Origin: an uncultured Pelagibacteraceae bacterium | GTDB taxonomy: Bacteria > Pseudomonadota > Alphaproteobacteria > Pelagibacterales > Pelagibacteraceae | Length of the DNA stretch: 64,000 nucleotides | NCBI GenBank assembly: GCA_902608385.1 | Contig: CACLNT010000002.1 | Span: 1 to 64,000, forward strand | Direction: 5' to 3' | Shown here: piece by piece, positions 9,563 to 21,852 of the stretch | How the letters are laid out: each line of letters begins with the position of its first letter | How positions within the stretch are numbered: the stretch's first letter is position 1 | The notes under the pieces: model-generated | The model's input: only the letters and a program-made list of their open reading frames with translations | What the model was told of the DNA's origin: nothing | Databases searched by the model: none | Position numbers and translations under genes: made by a program

Positions 9563-11221
9563 TTAAATTCTCACTAAGTTTATGTTTGTAAAAGGTTTTT
9601 TTCCTGTTTTTTCCTTTGAATATTTTCTACAAACAGTTTTAATTGTATTAATTAAATTATTTTCTTGTTTCTTGCTATTTAAAGAGAAAGTTTTTGTGGT
9701 ATTCTCTATTTCTTCTTCTAATCCATATATAAAATCTTCTGTTTCAGTAATTGGCAATCCTTTGAATGTTAATATAGGCTTTTGATGAATATTTCCTTTA
9801 GACGTAACTAAAATAGTTACTTCCATATATCCATTATTACCCAAATTTTTTCTATCTTTAATTGACTGTGAATCTTCTTCTACACTAATATTTCCATCGA
9901 GATAAAGTCTTCCACTTGGCGCCTTATCATAAACTTTTGGCTCATCACCAGGGAATAATCTCACAATATCTCCATTTTCTACTTGCACAGGATAAGGAAC
10001 CTGCATTTCTTTAGCAAAATTTATATGTTCAATCATATGTCTATGTTCGCCATGTACAGGAATTACACATTTGGGTTTAACCCAGTTATACATGTCTTTG
10101 AGGTCCTCCCTATTTGGGTGTCCTGAAACATGCACAAATTCATTTTCTTCAGAAATTACCTCAATTTCATTTTTTACAAGTTGATTATGTAATTTGTATA
10201 GTTTTTTTTCATTTCCTGGAATAATTTTTGATGAAAATATAACTGCATCATCTTTTTCAATAATAACATCTGGATGAGTATAATTAGAAATTCTCATCAT
10301 TGCACCCATTGGTTCTCCTTGACTTCCGGTGCATAGATAAATTATTTTTTCTCTTGAAAAATTCTTAGTCTCACGTGAGTCAATTGGTTCAATTACATCT
10401 TTCAAGTAACCACATTGTTTTGCAGCTTTATATATACGATTCATTGATCTACCAACTAATGAAATTTGTCTACCTAAATTTTCTGCACAATAAAAAACTG
10501 TTTCCATTCGTGCTACATTTGAAGCAAATGATGTAACAATAATTCTTTTTTTAAACCTACCCATTATATTTAATAAACTTTTTCTAACATCGAGCTCAGA
10601 ACCTGATCTTCCGATGCTAAAAACATTTGTTGAGTCGCAAATCATTGCAAGAACACCCTCATTGCCAATTTCTTTTAATCTTTCAGAATTTATTTTACCT
10701 CCAATAAGTGGGTTTGGATCAACTTTCCAATCACCAGTATGTAATATAATCCCAGCTGGTGTTTCTATTCTTAAACCATTTGGTTCTAATATAGAGTGAG
10801 TTAATGTTATGTATTCAATTTTAAATGGACCCAGTTTTATTTTTCCATTTAAATCGACAATTTGTAAGTTGTTAGTTATATCAATTTTTTTTTCTTTAAA
10901 TTTTTCTCTTATTAAAATTGCAGTAAATGGTGTTGCAAAAATTTTACATTTTAATTTTGGCCATAGATGAGCAATCGCACCTATATGATCTTCATGAGCA
11001 TGTGTTAAAACTATTCCCAGCAGATCGTCTTTTTTATCAGTTATAAAACCTGGGTCAGGATAAATTAGATCAATTCCAGGAAAAGTATCATCAGCAAAAG
11101 TTACACCTATATCAACCATAATCCATTTTTTGTTATCAGCATTACCATAAGCAAACAAATTCATGTTCATGCCTATCTCGCCAGATCCTCCCAATGGACA
11201 AAATAATAATTCTTCTTTCAT
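9563..11221 (-). CDS. rnj: Ribonuclease J (metallo-beta-lactamase/beta-CASP)
   Basis: THAHEDHIGAI motif, GSQGEPMGAMMRIS, IPVHGEHRHM; RNase J architecture. Confidence 0.92.
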   Translation of the reverse strand: MKEELLFCPLGGSGEIGMNMNLFAYGNADNKKWIMVDIGVTFADDTFPGIDLIYPDPGFITDKKDDLLGIVLTHAHEDHIGAIAHLWPKLKCKIFATPFTAILIREKFKEKKIDITNNLQIVDLNGKIKLGPFKIEYITLTHSILEPNGLRIETPAGIILHTGDWKVDPNPLIGGKINSERLKEIGNEGVLAMICDSTNVFSIGRSGSELDVRKSLLNIMGRFKKRIIVTSFASNVARMETVFYCAENLGRQISLVGRSMNRIYKAAKQCGYLKDVIEPIDSRETKNFSREKIIYLCTGSQGEPMGAMMRISNYTHPDVIIEKDDAVIFSSKIIPGNEKKLYKLHNQLVKNEIEVISEENEFVHVSGHPNREDLKDMYNWVKPKCVIPVHGEHRHMIEHINFAKEMQVPYPVQVENGDIVRLFPGDEPKVYDKAPSGRLYLDGNISVEEDSQSIKDRKNLGNNGYMEVTILVTSKGNIHQKPILTFKGLPITETEDFIYGLEEEIENTTKTFSLNSKKQENNLINTIKTVCRKYSKEKTGKKPFTNINLVRI

Positions 11222-11223
11222 TG

Positions 11224-11970
11224 CTATTTAATTAAATTAGAGACCTTGATAAGGCCTTTAATTGTAATGTCTCTATTTATAGATACTTTTTTATTATTAA
11301 ATTTATTAAACAAATGTGAAAATCCACCTGTAACTATTATTTTAAAAGATTTTTTAGTTTCTTTTTTAATAAGGTTTACAATATTGTCAATTAAACCTCT
11401 ATAACCCAAAAAAAAACCAGATCTAACAGCATTAACTGTATTTGATCCAATTACTTTATCAATTTTTCTAAGTTTTAAATTGGGTATTAATGATGCATTT
11501 TCAACAAGTGTATCTAAAGAAAGTTTTATACCAGGGGAAATTATACCACCAAGATAAACATTTTTAACTAAAACATCAAATGTTGTTGCTGTACCAAAAT
11601 CTAAAATAATAAAATTGTCTTTATTGTTCATCGACCCAATTGCATTTGCTAGACGATCAGATCCAATTTGCTTTTTGTTAACTTTAACTTTAATCAATTT
11701 GTCAATTTTTAAATTTTTTAATTCAAAACATTTAATCTTATAATTATTTTTAATATATTTTTTTATTATCTTGAAAGTTTTTGGAACAACTGAGCAAAAT
11801 AAACATTTTTTTAAATTTAAATTTTGTAATTTGAGTTTCTTGAATTTTTCTTTTAATTGAGTGTTGGTTATATTTTTTGAAGAAAAATTAATTTTTTTAA
11901 TAATTTTTTTTCTCGAATTAACTAAACATATCTTGGTATCAGTATTTCCAATATCTCCAACTAAAAACAT
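11224..11970 (-). CDS. coaX: Type III pantothenate kinase
   Basis: GDIGNTDTKICLV, GSDRLANAIG, DFGTATTFDVL, GGIISPG motifs. Confidence 0.92.
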   Translation of the reverse strand: MFLVGDIGNTDTKICLVNSRKKIIKKINFSSKNITNTQLKEKFKKLKLQNLNLKKCLFCSVVPKTFKIIKKYIKNNYKIKCFELKNLKIDKLIKVKVNKKQIGSDRLANAIGSMNNKDNFIILDFGTATTFDVLVKNVYLGGIISPGIKLSLDTLVENASLIPNLKLRKIDKVIGSNTVNAVRSGFFLGYRGLIDNIVNLIKKETKKSFKIIVTGGFSHLFNKFNNKKVSINRDITIKGLIKVSNLIK

Positions 11971-11971
11971 T

Positions 11972-12529
11972 TTATAAATTTTTTACTGCTTTTAAACTTA
12001 GTTTTGAAACTTTATCAATAAATTTTTCGTAAATATTAGCTAATTCTGAAATAATAATTTTTTTTTTAACTTTATTTTGCGTTAGTTCTAAAATACTTGT
12101 TGTTGGATAATTTTCAATATGTGGGCTTTTTATTAGATTTATACCAACTCCAACAATAAAGTATGTAGAGTCAGCTTTTTTAAGCGTTTCTTGAAGAATT
12201 CCACAAATCTTTTTTTTATTTATAAGTAAATCATTTGGAGGTTTAATGTAAATTTTTTTCTTACAAAATTGCGCCAGTGTTTTTTTAATTAAAAAACAGT
12301 TTGTTTTAGTTAATTGTTTTAATGACATATTAATTTTATCAAGGCTAAAAAAAATACTTACAAACAAGTTTCCTTTGTAAGAAATCCATTTATTTCCATG
12401 TTGACCTCGACCTTTTTTTTGCTTATCTGCAACTATTATACCAAATTTATTATTTGTTTTTTTAATTAATCTTATTGCAATATCATTCGTACTATTAACA
12501 ATTTTAAATTTAAATTTTTTTAATTTCAT
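11972..12529 (-). CDS. birA: Biotin--[acetyl-CoA-carboxylase] ligase
   Basis: KKGRGQHGNKWISYKGNLFVSI, KPPNDLLINKKKICGILQE; located between coaX and nuoN. Confidence 0.9.
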   Translation of the reverse strand: MKLKKFKFKIVNSTNDIAIRLIKKTNNKFGIIVADKQKKGRGQHGNKWISYKGNLFVSIFFSLDKINMSLKQLTKTNCFLIKKTLAQFCKKKIYIKPPNDLLINKKKICGILQETLKKADSTYFIVGVGINLIKSPHIENYPTTSILELTQNKVKKKIIISELANIYEKFIDKVSKLSLKAVKNL

Positions 12530-13947
12530 TAAATAATATTAATTCTTGACACTATTTCTACTAATCTGCTTGGATAAATGAAATATAAAAGAATTAACAA
12601 TGTTGATAAGGATAATGTGATTTTTAATCCAATATTGTAATCAGAATCGTATTTTTCTTTTTCTTGATCAAAATAAATAATTTTTATTATTCTTAAATAA
12701 TAAAAAGCTGATATTACAGTTGATAACAATCCTGTTATCGCTAAAAAATACATATGCTCTTGTATTATAGCTTTGAATAAATAAAATTTAGCGAAAAAAC
12801 CTGCCATAGGAGGTATTCCAGCTAACGAAAAAAGAATAATTAATAAAGATAAAGAAATTAAAGGATGATTTTTTGAAAAGCCTGATAGATCATCAATATT
12901 TTCGTAATATTTATCATTGCGTTTTAGCATAAATAAGCAGCTAAACAGTCCCAAATTCATTACAATATAAATTGAAATATAAATAATGGAACTTTGTATA
13001 CCTTCGTTGGTTCCTGTAGACAAACCTGCTAAAGCAAAACCCATATGACCAATTGAACTATAAGCAACTAATCTTTTTAGATTCTTTTGTCCAATTGCAG
13101 CTAAAGCACCAAAAATCATTGAGGCAATTGATAAGAAGATTATAATTATTTGCCATTGATCAATCATGTTAATAAAAGGTACATATAAAAATCTTATAAA
13201 TACAGTTAGTGCTGCAATTTTTGGAACTACAGCAAAAAATAGAGTGACTGATGTAGGAGATCCTTCATAAACATCTGGAGCCCACATATGAAAAGGGACA
13301 GCAGATATTTTAAATGCTAAGCCTACTAAAATAAATACTATTCCAAACGTTAAACCATAGTTAACAAAGCCAATATTTTCAGAAATTATTATAAAATTTG
13401 TTGATCCTGTGTAACCATATATTAGAGAGCATCCGTATAACAATAAACCTGATGATAAAGCGCTTAATATAAAATATTTTAAACCAGATTCTGATGATTT
13501 AATTTGATCTCTATTAAAAGAAGCCAGCACGTATAATGAAAGTGACTGAAGTTCAAGACCGATATAAAAAACGATTAAATCGTTAGAACTAATCATTACC
13601 ATCATTCCCAATATTGAACTAAGAAGTAAGATTGAGTATTCAATTTGAAATATTTTAAATATTTTTAAGTATTTTGAAGACGCTATTAGCACAAATATTC
13701 CCGAAGATATTGTCAAAATTTTCATAAATGATGAAAAGAAATTTATTTCATAGCTATCATTAAATAAATTAATATTAGATTCTTGTGGATAATTAAAAAT
13801 TAAAGCTAAAGTAAAAATTAAAAAAATAATCGACAAGTTGTAAACCAAACTAGTACTATTTTTTTTAAATACTCCTAATAAAAGCAAAAACATTATTGAT
13901 AAAGAAATAAATACTTCGGGGTATATAAAATTTAAATTGTCAATCAT
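12529..13947 (-). CDS. nuoN: NADH-quinone oxidoreductase subunit N
   Basis: Polytopic antiporter-like protein; KISAVPFHMWAPDVYEGSPTSVTLFFAVVPKIAA; operon position. Confidence 0.95.
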   Translation of the reverse strand: MIDNLNFIYPEVFISLSIMFLLLLGVFKKNSTSLVYNLSIIFLIFTLALIFNYPQESNINLFNDSYEINFFSSFMKILTISSGIFVLIASSKYLKIFKIFQIEYSILLLSSILGMMVMISSNDLIVFYIGLELQSLSLYVLASFNRDQIKSSESGLKYFILSALSSGLLLYGCSLIYGYTGSTNFIIISENIGFVNYGLTFGIVFILVGLAFKISAVPFHMWAPDVYEGSPTSVTLFFAVVPKIAALTVFIRFLYVPFINMIDQWQIIIIFLSIASMIFGALAAIGQKNLKRLVAYSSIGHMGFALAGLSTGTNEGIQSSIIYISIYIVMNLGLFSCLFMLKRNDKYYENIDDLSGFSKNHPLISLSLLIILFSLAGIPPMAGFFAKFYLFKAIIQEHMYFLAITGLLSTVISAFYYLRIIKIIYFDQEKEKYDSDYNIGLKITLSLSTLLILLYFIYPSRLVEIVSRINII

Positions 13948-15458
13948 TTAATTAAATTATCTCCATTAAATTCTGCATAGAAAGATAAGTTCAAATCATA
14001 CATCTGAATCAAATCTTGTATCGAAATTTCAATTGTATTTATAAGCGGCTCTGGATAAAAACCAAAAAATAATGTTGGTATGGCCAAACTCCACAAAATA
14101 AATATTTCTGATCTATTTAAGTCTGGAATTTTAAATAATTCTTTGTTAATTAAATTCCCAAAAACAACTCTTTTATACAACCAAAACATATATGCTGCTG
14201 CAAAAATAACTCCTAAACTTGCAATAGCTGCTACAATGAAGCTCTTTTGAAAAGCACCAAGCAAAATTAAAAATTCACCTATAAAGCCACTTGTGCCTGG
14301 CAATCCAATCGCGGCAAGTGTAAAAATCATAAGAACTACCGCATATTTTGGCATAATAGAAACAATACCTCCATAACTACTAATAAGTCGTGAATGAGTC
14401 CTGTCATAAAGAATACCAACGCATAAAAATAAAGCAGCCGAAACAAGACCGTGACTAATCATTTGAATTATACTTCCTTCAAGGCCTTGTTGAGTTAAAG
14501 TAAAAATGCCCAAAGTAACAAAACCCATGTGCGCAACTGAAGAGTATGCAATTAATTTTTTCATATCATCTTGCATCAAAGCGACAAGGGATATGAATAC
14601 AATAGCAATTAAACTTAAAGAGTAAATTAATGGTGTAAAAAAATCAGAAGCTATAGGAAACAAACCTAGAGAAAATCTTATGAAGCCATATCCTGCTAAT
14701 TTAAGTAATATTGCCGCTAAAAAAACAGAACCAGCTGTTGGAGCTTCAACGTGAGCGTCAGGAAGCCAAGTATGAACAGGCCACATTGGAGTTTTAACTG
14801 CAAAAGAACTAAAAAAAGCTAGCCATAATAGATTTTGGTATTTCCAATCAATTCCTAATTCATAAAGCTGAACAACATCGGTTGTGCCTGTGATCCAATA
14901 TATAGTAATTATTGCTACCAGCATTAATACAGAACCCAACAAAGTAAATAAAAAAAACTTAAATGCTGAATAAACTCTTCTTGTGCCTCCCCAAATACCA
15001 ATAATTAAAAACATTGGTATTAAGCCACCTTCAAAAAATAAGTAAAATATTATTAAATCTAATGAACAAAAAACGCCGATCATTAAACTTTCCATAACTA
15101 AAATTGCAATTAAAAATTCTTTTAATCTAAATGAAATAGAATTATTTATTGAAATTATAGATAAAGGAGTAATAAATGTAGTTAATAAAATAAATAGTAT
15201 AGAAATACCATCTATTCCAACTTTGTAATTTACAAATCCCCTTAACCATTCTTTGTCTTCAATAAACTGGAATTCAGAAATAGTATTATCAAATAAATAC
15301 CAAAGATAAATTGAAATAAAGAAATTTACAAAAGATGTAAATAAAGCAACATACTTGCTACTTTGGTAGTTATTTGATGAATCGCTTTTCACAAATAGTA
15401 TGAACAACGAACCGACTAAAGGCAGTAAGATTAATGAAGATAAAATTGGAAAATTCAT
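13944..15458 (-). CDS. nuoM: NADH-quinone oxidoreductase subunit M
   Basis: VKTPMWPVHTWLPDAHVEAPTAGSVFLAAILLKLAGYG. Confidence 0.96.
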   Translation of the reverse strand: MNFPILSSLILLPLVGSLFILFVKSDSSNNYQSSKYVALFTSFVNFFISIYLWYLFDNTISEFQFIEDKEWLRGFVNYKVGIDGISILFILLTTFITPLSIISINNSISFRLKEFLIAILVMESLMIGVFCSLDLIIFYLFFEGGLIPMFLIIGIWGGTRRVYSAFKFFLFTLLGSVLMLVAIITIYWITGTTDVVQLYELGIDWKYQNLLWLAFFSSFAVKTPMWPVHTWLPDAHVEAPTAGSVFLAAILLKLAGYGFIRFSLGLFPIASDFFTPLIYSLSLIAIVFISLVALMQDDMKKLIAYSSVAHMGFVTLGIFTLTQQGLEGSIIQMISHGLVSAALFLCVGILYDRTHSRLISSYGGIVSIMPKYAVVLMIFTLAAIGLPGTSGFIGEFLILLGAFQKSFIVAAIASLGVIFAAAYMFWLYKRVVFGNLINKELFKIPDLNRSEIFILWSLAIPTLFFGFYPEPLINTIEISIQDLIQMYDLNLSFYAEFNGDNLIK

Positions 15459-17371
15459 TATATTAAAATTAAGTATGTAAGGAGTGCAGAAAATCCAAGT
15501 AACATAATAAATGCATACTGGTAAATAAATCCACTCTGAAATTTAACTGCTTTATTTGAAAAAAATTTAATTAAATTAGATATTCCATCTGGTCCAAATT
15601 TATCAATAAATTTTATATCAATATTTTTCCAAAAGAAAATTCCAATTTTTTTTGATGGTTTAACAAAAATGTAATCGTATAATTCATCAAAGTACCATTT
15701 ATTAATTAAAAAATTGTATAATGGTTTATTTTCATTTTTTAACCAATTAGGAATATTTTTATTTTTTACAAATAAATAATAAGAAAATGGTATAGATAAA
15801 ACCACTATTACTGGAGTAAAATAAATTATCCATAATGGTGGATGGTCTAAACTTAATGGTAATAAAAATTTAATTGAATCAGTCCAGAAATAATTGCTAC
15901 TAGAATAGCCAATAAATAATTCTTTAAAGAAGTAACCAGCAAATAAGGCACCAATTGCCAATACTATCAAAGGAATTAACATAACTAATGGAGACTCATG
16001 CATGGTATCAATTTTCAATTTATTATTATTATAATCTCCATGGAAAGTTTTAAAAATTAACCTCCATGAATAAATTGAAGTTAATAAAGCAGTAAAGATT
16101 CCTACAGTGACAGCATAATACCCGGCAGTATTTCCTCTTAAATATGCATATTCAATTATTGCATCTTTAGAATAAAAGCCTGATAAAAATGGGAAGCCTG
16201 TTAATGCTAAAGTTCCAATAATCATTAAAACCCATGTATATGGTAATTTTTTCCATACTCCTCCCATTTGATTAATATCTTGCTCATCTTTAAAAGAGTG
16301 TATGACTGATCCAGAGCCTAAAAATAATAAAGCTTTAAAAAAGGCATGTGTAAATAAATGGAACATAGCAACATTATAAGCGCCAACACCAGCTGCAAAG
16401 AACATGTAACCTAATTGGCTACATGTGGAATATGCTATAATTTTTTTTATATCATTTTGTACTAAAGCAACTGTTGCAGCAAAAAATGCTGTGATCATTC
16501 CAACAAAAGTAATTATATTTAATGTAAATTGAGAATATTCAAAAATAGGTGAACACCTAACAACCAGAAAAACACCAGCTGTAACCATTGTGGCAGCATG
16601 AATTAATGCAGAAACAGGTGTTGGACCTTCCATTGCATCAGGGAGCCAAGTGTGTAATAATATTTGTGCAGATTTACCCATAGCTCCAATAAATAGAAGC
16701 ATACAAATTAAATCTATTGAGTTAAGTTGAAGGCCGAAAAAAGTTAATTTATTATTTAGATTTTGTGGAATTTGTTGAAATACTTCATTGTAATTTACTG
16801 TTCCAAATAAATAAAAAATTAAAAATATTCCTAATGCAAAACCAAAATCACCCACTCTATTAACTACAAAAGCTTTTATAGCTGCTGCATTTGCAGAATC
16901 TTTTTTATACCAAAAACCAATTAAAAAATATGAACAAAGTCCAACACCTTCCCATCCAAAAAATAATTGTAAAAAATTATCTGAGGTTACTAAAGTCAAC
17001 ATTGCAAAAGTAAAAAGCGACAAGTAGGCCATAAATCTTGGTTTGTGTGCGTCATGAGACATATAACCAATTGAATAAATATGGACCAATGAAGATATTA
17101 ATGTAACTACTACAAGCATTACCGCAGATACAGCGTCCACTTTAATTGACCAATTAACATTTAGAGATCCTGAATGAATCCATGAAGCTATGACAACATT
17201 ATTAGTGTACCCTTTTGTTATGACTTCGTAAAATATGATTAAAGCTAATACAGCTGATATAGAAACAAATAAACTTGTAATAATTTCGGATAGTCTATCT
17301 CCAATATATTTTCCAAAAAAACCTGAAATAATAAAAGATGTTAGAGGAAGAAATAACAAGGCTAATTCCAT
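15458..17371 (-). CDS. nuoL: NADH-quinone oxidoreductase subunit L
   Basis: LHTWLPDAMEGPTPVSALIHAATMVTAGVFLVVR. Confidence 0.97.
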   Translation of the reverse strand: MELALLFLPLTSFIISGFFGKYIGDRLSEIITSLFVSISAVLALIIFYEVITKGYTNNVVIASWIHSGSLNVNWSIKVDAVSAVMLVVVTLISSLVHIYSIGYMSHDAHKPRFMAYLSLFTFAMLTLVTSDNFLQLFFGWEGVGLCSYFLIGFWYKKDSANAAAIKAFVVNRVGDFGFALGIFLIFYLFGTVNYNEVFQQIPQNLNNKLTFFGLQLNSIDLICMLLFIGAMGKSAQILLHTWLPDAMEGPTPVSALIHAATMVTAGVFLVVRCSPIFEYSQFTLNIITFVGMITAFFAATVALVQNDIKKIIAYSTCSQLGYMFFAAGVGAYNVAMFHLFTHAFFKALLFLGSGSVIHSFKDEQDINQMGGVWKKLPYTWVLMIIGTLALTGFPFLSGFYSKDAIIEYAYLRGNTAGYYAVTVGIFTALLTSIYSWRLIFKTFHGDYNNNKLKIDTMHESPLVMLIPLIVLAIGALFAGYFFKELFIGYSSSNYFWTDSIKFLLPLSLDHPPLWIIYFTPVIVVLSIPFSYYLFVKNKNIPNWLKNENKPLYNFLINKWYFDELYDYIFVKPSKKIGIFFWKNIDIKFIDKFGPDGISNLIKFFSNKAVKFQSGFIYQYAFIMLLGFSALLTYLILI

Positions 17372-17373
17372 AA

Positions 17374-17688
17374 TTATCCTTTTAATTTATTTATTTCTTC
17401 AACACTTATTGTGCCAGCATTTCTATAGTAAACAACAATAATTGCTAATCCAATAGCTGCTTCAGCAGCGGCAACAGTCAATATAAACACTGTGAATACT
17501 TGGCCTATTAAATTGTTTAAAAATATCGAAAAAGATACTAAGTTAATGTTAACGGCTAGCAAAATAAGTTCAATGCTCATTAATATTACAATAATATTTT
17601 TTCTATTTAAAAAAATCCCAATAACACCAATTGTAAAAATAATTGCACCAAGCGTTAAATAGTGTCCTAACCCAATATCAATCATCAA
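17374..17688 (-). CDS. nuoK: NADH-quinone oxidoreductase subunit K
   Basis: Small 3-TM protein, [35 protein letters not shown]; operon position. Confidence 0.95.
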   Translation of the reverse strand: MMIDIGLGHYLTLGAIIFTIGVIGIFLNRKNIIVILMSIELILLAVNINLVSFSIFLNNLIGQVFTVFILTVAAAEAAIGLAIIVVYYRNAGTISVEEINKLKG

Positions 17689-18310
17689 GATTAACTCCTT
17701 TGTTCCTTTCTACGTCTACTAATTTAACTCCTTCAGATTTTTCCCTAGAAATTTGTTTAAAGTAACTTTGTCTTTTCACACCTGACCTTTGCCTAAATGT
17801 AAGAACAATTGCGCCTATCATAGCAACAAGCAAAATCATGCCACTTAGCTGAAATATATGAATATAGTCAGTATAAATTACATTTCCTAATGAGTGTGTA
17901 TTTGTAATATTTTGATTAATAGATAATGACATTGATGTCACTAAATCTGGTTTAAATTTCCAGCCGCCAATTACTACTATTAGTTCAAAAAAAATAACTA
18001 AACTAATTAATAAGCCTACTGGTAAATGTGTAGAGCTTTTAGTTGAAATAAACCATTGATTTTCTTGTTGTGTTACATTTAACATCATTACAACAAAAAG
18101 AAACAAAACAGCTACAGCTCCAACATAAACAATCAACATCATCATTCCTATGAATTCAGCGCCAATCATAATAAATAAGCACGAAATACTAATAAAATCT
18201 AAAATCAAAAAGAAAACTGAATGGACTGTATTTTTTGAAACAGTTAACATTATAGCTGAAATAATTGCTATAAATGAAAATGTATAAAAAAATATTGCAT
18301 GAGCTAACAT
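17678..18310 (-). CDS. nuoJ: NADH-quinone oxidoreductase subunit J
   Basis: [27 protein letters not shown] motif. Confidence 0.95.
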   Translation of the reverse strand: MLAHAIFFYTFSFIAIISAIMLTVSKNTVHSVFFLILDFISISCLFIMIGAEFIGMMMLIVYVGAVAVLFLFVVMMLNVTQQENQWFISTKSSTHLPVGLLISLVIFFELIVVIGGWKFKPDLVTSMSLSINQNITNTHSLGNVIYTDYIHIFQLSGMILLVAMIGAIVLTFRQRSGVKRQSYFKQISREKSEGVKLVDVERNKGVNLDD

Positions 18311-18314
18311 ATTG

Positions 18315-18800
18315 CTATCTGTAAAAATTATCTGCTTTAATATTGGCAGCTAAAATATTTTCCCATCTATCACCATTATCTAAAAGTTTTTGCTTGTTGT
18401 AATAAAGTTCTTCTCTTGTTTCTGTTGAAAATTCAAAGTTGGGTCCTTGAACAATAGCATCTACAGGGCAAGATTCTTCACATAGACCGCAGTAAATGCA
18501 TTTCATCATATCAATATCATATCTAGTGGTTTTGCGACTTCCATCTTCTCTTTCAGTTGACTCAATGGTAATTGCCTGAGCTGGACATACTGCCTCACAA
18601 AGCTTACAAGCAATACATCTTTCTTCACCATTAGGATACCTTCTAAGTGCATGTTCTCCCCTGAATCTGGGACTTATTTTTCCTTTTTCAAATGGGTAAT
18701 TGATGGTTTTTTTGCTTTTGAAAATTTCTTTAATAGCAATGATGAAAGCAAGTAAAAAATCTATTAAAAAAATTGTTTTAAATATTCTAAAAATTTTCAT
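18315..18800 (-). CDS. nuoI: NADH-quinone oxidoreductase subunit I
   Basis: Two 4Fe-4S motifs [12 protein letters not shown] and [12 protein letters not shown]. Confidence 0.97.
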   Translation of the reverse strand: MKIFRIFKTIFLIDFLLAFIIAIKEIFKSKKTINYPFEKGKISPRFRGEHALRRYPNGEERCIACKLCEAVCPAQAITIESTEREDGSRKTTRYDIDMMKCIYCGLCEESCPVDAIVQGPNFEFSTETREELYYNKQKLLDNGDRWENILAANIKADNFYR

Positions 18801-18802
18801 AA

Positions 18803-19804
18803 TTAAATAGTTGGTAGTAAATTAAAATAAAACAAATAACTTGCAGTGATAACCACCCAAATTAATGAAAAAGGTAAAAATATTTTCCAACCTAATTTCA
18901 TAAGTTGATCATATCTGTATCTTGGAACTATTGCTTTTACTAATGCAAAAAGAATAAATAATAACAATATTTTAAAAATTAACCAAAGTGCTCCGGGTAT
19001 TAAGTTAAAGGGAAAAATTTCTACTGGTGGTAACCATCCTCCTAAAAACAATATCGAACCCATTGCGCACATTAATAAAATATTTGCATACTCACCTAAC
19101 CAAAACATTGCGTACATCATTCCAGAATATTCAGTTTGATAACCAGCAACCAGTTCTGCTTCTGCTTCCGGTAAATCAAAAGGAGGTCTATTTGTTTCCG
19201 CTAAGGCAGATATAAAAAAAATAACAAACATAGGAAATAATGGTATTATAAACCAAATTTTCTTTTGTGCTAAAACAATGTCATTAAGATTCAATGATCC
19301 CACACATAAAAGAACATTGATTATAATTATGCCTATAGAAACTTCATACGAAACCATTTGAGCAGCAGATCTTATTGCTCCAAGAAAAGGATATTTAGAG
19401 TTAGATGCCCAACCTCCCATAATGATTCCATAAACTCCCAAAGATGAAACAGCAAATAAATAAAGAATACCAACGTTTATATTAGCTAGCACATGTGTCT
19501 CACTAAAAGGAATTACAGCCCAAGCTATCAAAGCTAAAGTCATTGTGACTATAGGTGCCAAAATAAAAATAATTTTATTAGAGCTTGCTGGAATAATTAT
19601 TTCTTTAAAGATATATTTTAAAGCATCAGCTAAAGATTGAAGTAATCCAAAAGGACCAACTACATTTGGTCCACGTCTTTTTTGTACAAAAGCCCAAATT
19701 CGTCTATCCAACCAAACAATCATTGCAACCGAAACTAATACCGGTACCAATAAAAATAAAATTTTATAAATTTCTAGTAAAACTATATTAAAATATTCAA
19801 ACAT
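18803..19804 (-). CDS. nuoH: NADH-quinone oxidoreductase subunit H
   Basis: [53 protein letters not shown]. Confidence 0.97.
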   Translation of the reverse strand: MFEYFNIVLLEIYKILFLLVPVLVSVAMIVWLDRRIWAFVQKRRGPNVVGPFGLLQSLADALKYIFKEIIIPASSNKIIFILAPIVTMTLALIAWAVIPFSETHVLANINVGILYLFAVSSLGVYGIIMGGWASNSKYPFLGAIRSAAQMVSYEVSIGIIIINVLLCVGSLNLNDIVLAQKKIWFIIPLFPMFVIFFISALAETNRPPFDLPEAEAELVAGYQTEYSGMMYAMFWLGEYANILLMCAMGSILFLGGWLPPVEIFPFNLIPGALWLIFKILLLFILFALVKAIVPRYRYDQLMKLGWKIFLPFSLIWVVITASYLFYFNLLPTI

Positions 19805-19806
19805 TT

Positions 19807-21852
19807 TTACCCTTCTGTTCCAGTAGCTTTAATATGATTTTTTGAATTTCTACAATCAGACATTGTTTTTGAGGCTCTAGCAATTGAATTTGAATAATAA
19901 TAATCTTGATCTTTAATTATTAATTTTTCGTTCGAGAAAGGCAAATCAGTTAGTTCTAAAAATTTTTTGGTTAAATTTTTTTCTTTAAACAAATTTAAAT
20001 AATTTAACATACTATTTTCTAAATCAACTTTGTTATTAAATAATTTTTTATCAGTTATAACTTCAGATAATTCATTTATTATTTTCCAATCTTCTTTTGC
20101 TTCGCCTGGCGGATATGATGCCTTAAATGCTTTTTGTAATTTTCCTTCTAAATTTGTAAAAAAACCATCTTGTTCAGTGTAAGCAGATCCTGGTAATATG
20201 ATGTCAGCAATTTCTGCACCTTTGTCACCATGACTACCTTGATATATAATAAATTCATTTTGTTTTTTGAATTTTAAACTATCTACTCCTAGTAAATAAA
20301 CGATTTCATGTTTGTGATTTTCTAAATCTGTTAATACTTGATTTGATCCATCATCGGTTTTATATATTCCTAAATCAAAACTTCCAACAGTAGACGCATT
20401 TTCCGATATTGTATTTAAAGAATTCCAATCATTTGTGATTTTTTCATTTTTAATCAAATAAGATTTTATAGATTCAAAAATATATTTTCCAAATTTTAGC
20501 TCTAATGATGATTGACCAAACACTATTATTGGTTTTTTTGAATCTTTAATTTTTTTTGAAATTTCATGTTGATTATTAACAATTTCTTTTATTATTTTTA
20601 TGTTGCCGTCTAATTTTTTATAAGGATAAGTTAAATCACCAACATCGCTTAAAGAAATTATTTCAGTTTTATTTTTCAAATAAGATTTTCTTATTCTTGC
20701 ATTTAAAATTGTTGACTCAAATCTTGGGTTTGTTCCTATTAAAAATATAAAGTCACTCTCTTCAATTCCATTTATTGTTGAATTGAATAGATAATTCTCT
20801 CTCTTCTCAGTATTTAAATAAATATGATTATTTCTAGATTCTATATTTTTTGAATTTAATGATTTATTAAAAAACTCTTTATATACATAAAGTGTTTCCA
20901 TGTTAACTAAATCACCTGCAAAACCACATATTTTACTGCTATCAGTGTTCTTAATTTTTCCTTTAATTATATTATAAACTTCGTTCCAAGAAGCCTTTTC
21001 AAATTTCCCATTTTTATATTTAACATATGGCGTGTCCAACCTCTGGTTTAATAGTCCATCACATGCATACCTTGTTTTATCTGAAATCCATTCCTCATTA
21101 ATATCTTCATTAATTTTTGGTAAAATTCTTTTAACTTCCCATCCATATGTATCCACTCTTATGTTGGATCCCACAGCATCCATAACATCAATTGTTTCCG
21201 TTTTTTTTAGTTCCCATGGTCTTGCTTCAAATGCATAAGGTTTTGACGTTAAAGCTCCGACTGGGCATAAATCAATTACATTTGCTGACAATTCTGATTC
21301 CATTGATTTTTCTAAATATGTTGTTATTTCCATATTTTCCCCTCTACCAATAGCTCCTAATTCAGGAACTCCAGCTATTTCAGTAGCAAATCTTATGCAT
21401 CTTGTGCAATGAATACATCTCGTCATTTGTGTTTTAATTAAAGGACCCATATTTTTTTCTGGAACAGATCGTTTGTTTTCTTTGTATCTAGATTTATCAA
21501 TACCATAAAACATAGATTGATCTTGAAGGTCGCATTCTCCCCCTTGGTCACAAACAGGACAATCCAAAGGGTGATTTGCAAGTAAAAATTCCATTACACC
21601 TTTTCTAGATTTTTCCACAAAAGATGTGTTGGTTTTTATATTCATTCCTTCAGTGGCCGGCATAGCGCATGAAGCAACTGGTTTGGGAGATTTTTCTATT
21701 TCAACCAAACACATTCTACAATTACCAGCTATTGATAATTTTTCATGATAACAAAATCTAGGAATTTCCACTCCAGCTTTTTCGCAAGCTTGAAGAACTG
21801 TTAATCCTTCATCTACCTCTATATCTAAATTGTTAACTTTTAATTTAAGCAT
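19807..21852 (-). CDS. nuoG: NADH-quinone oxidoreductase subunit G
   Basis: 2Fe-2S N-terminus [40 protein letters not shown]; 4Fe-4[11 protein letters not shown]. Confidence 0.97.
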   Translation of the reverse strand: MLKLKVNNLDIEVDEGLTVLQACEKAGVEIPRFCYHEKLSIAGNCRMCLVEIEKSPKPVASCAMPATEGMNIKTNTSFVEKSRKGVMEFLLANHPLDCPVCDQGGECDLQDQSMFYGIDKSRYKENKRSVPEKNMGPLIKTQMTRCIHCTRCIRFATEIAGVPELGAIGRGENMEITTYLEKSMESELSANVIDLCPVGALTSKPYAFEARPWELKKTETIDVMDAVGSNIRVDTYGWEVKRILPKINEDINEEWISDKTRYACDGLLNQRLDTPYVKYKNGKFEKASWNEVYNIIKGKIKNTDSSKICGFAGDLVNMETLYVYKEFFNKSLNSKNIESRNNHIYLNTEKRENYLFNSTINGIEESDFIFLIGTNPRFESTILNARIRKSYLKNKTEIISLSDVGDLTYPYKKLDGNIKIIKEIVNNQHEISKKIKDSKKPIIVFGQSSLELKFGKYIFESIKSYLIKNEKITNDWNSLNTISENASTVGSFDLGIYKTDDGSNQVLTDLENHKHEIVYLLGVDSLKFKKQNEFIIYQGSHGDKGAEIADIILPGSAYTEQDGFFTNLEGKLQKAFKASYPPGEAKEDWKIINELSEVITDKKLFNNKVDLENSMLNYLNLFKEKNLTKKFLELTDLPFSNEKLIIKDQDYYYSNSIARASKTMSDCRNSKNHIKATGTEG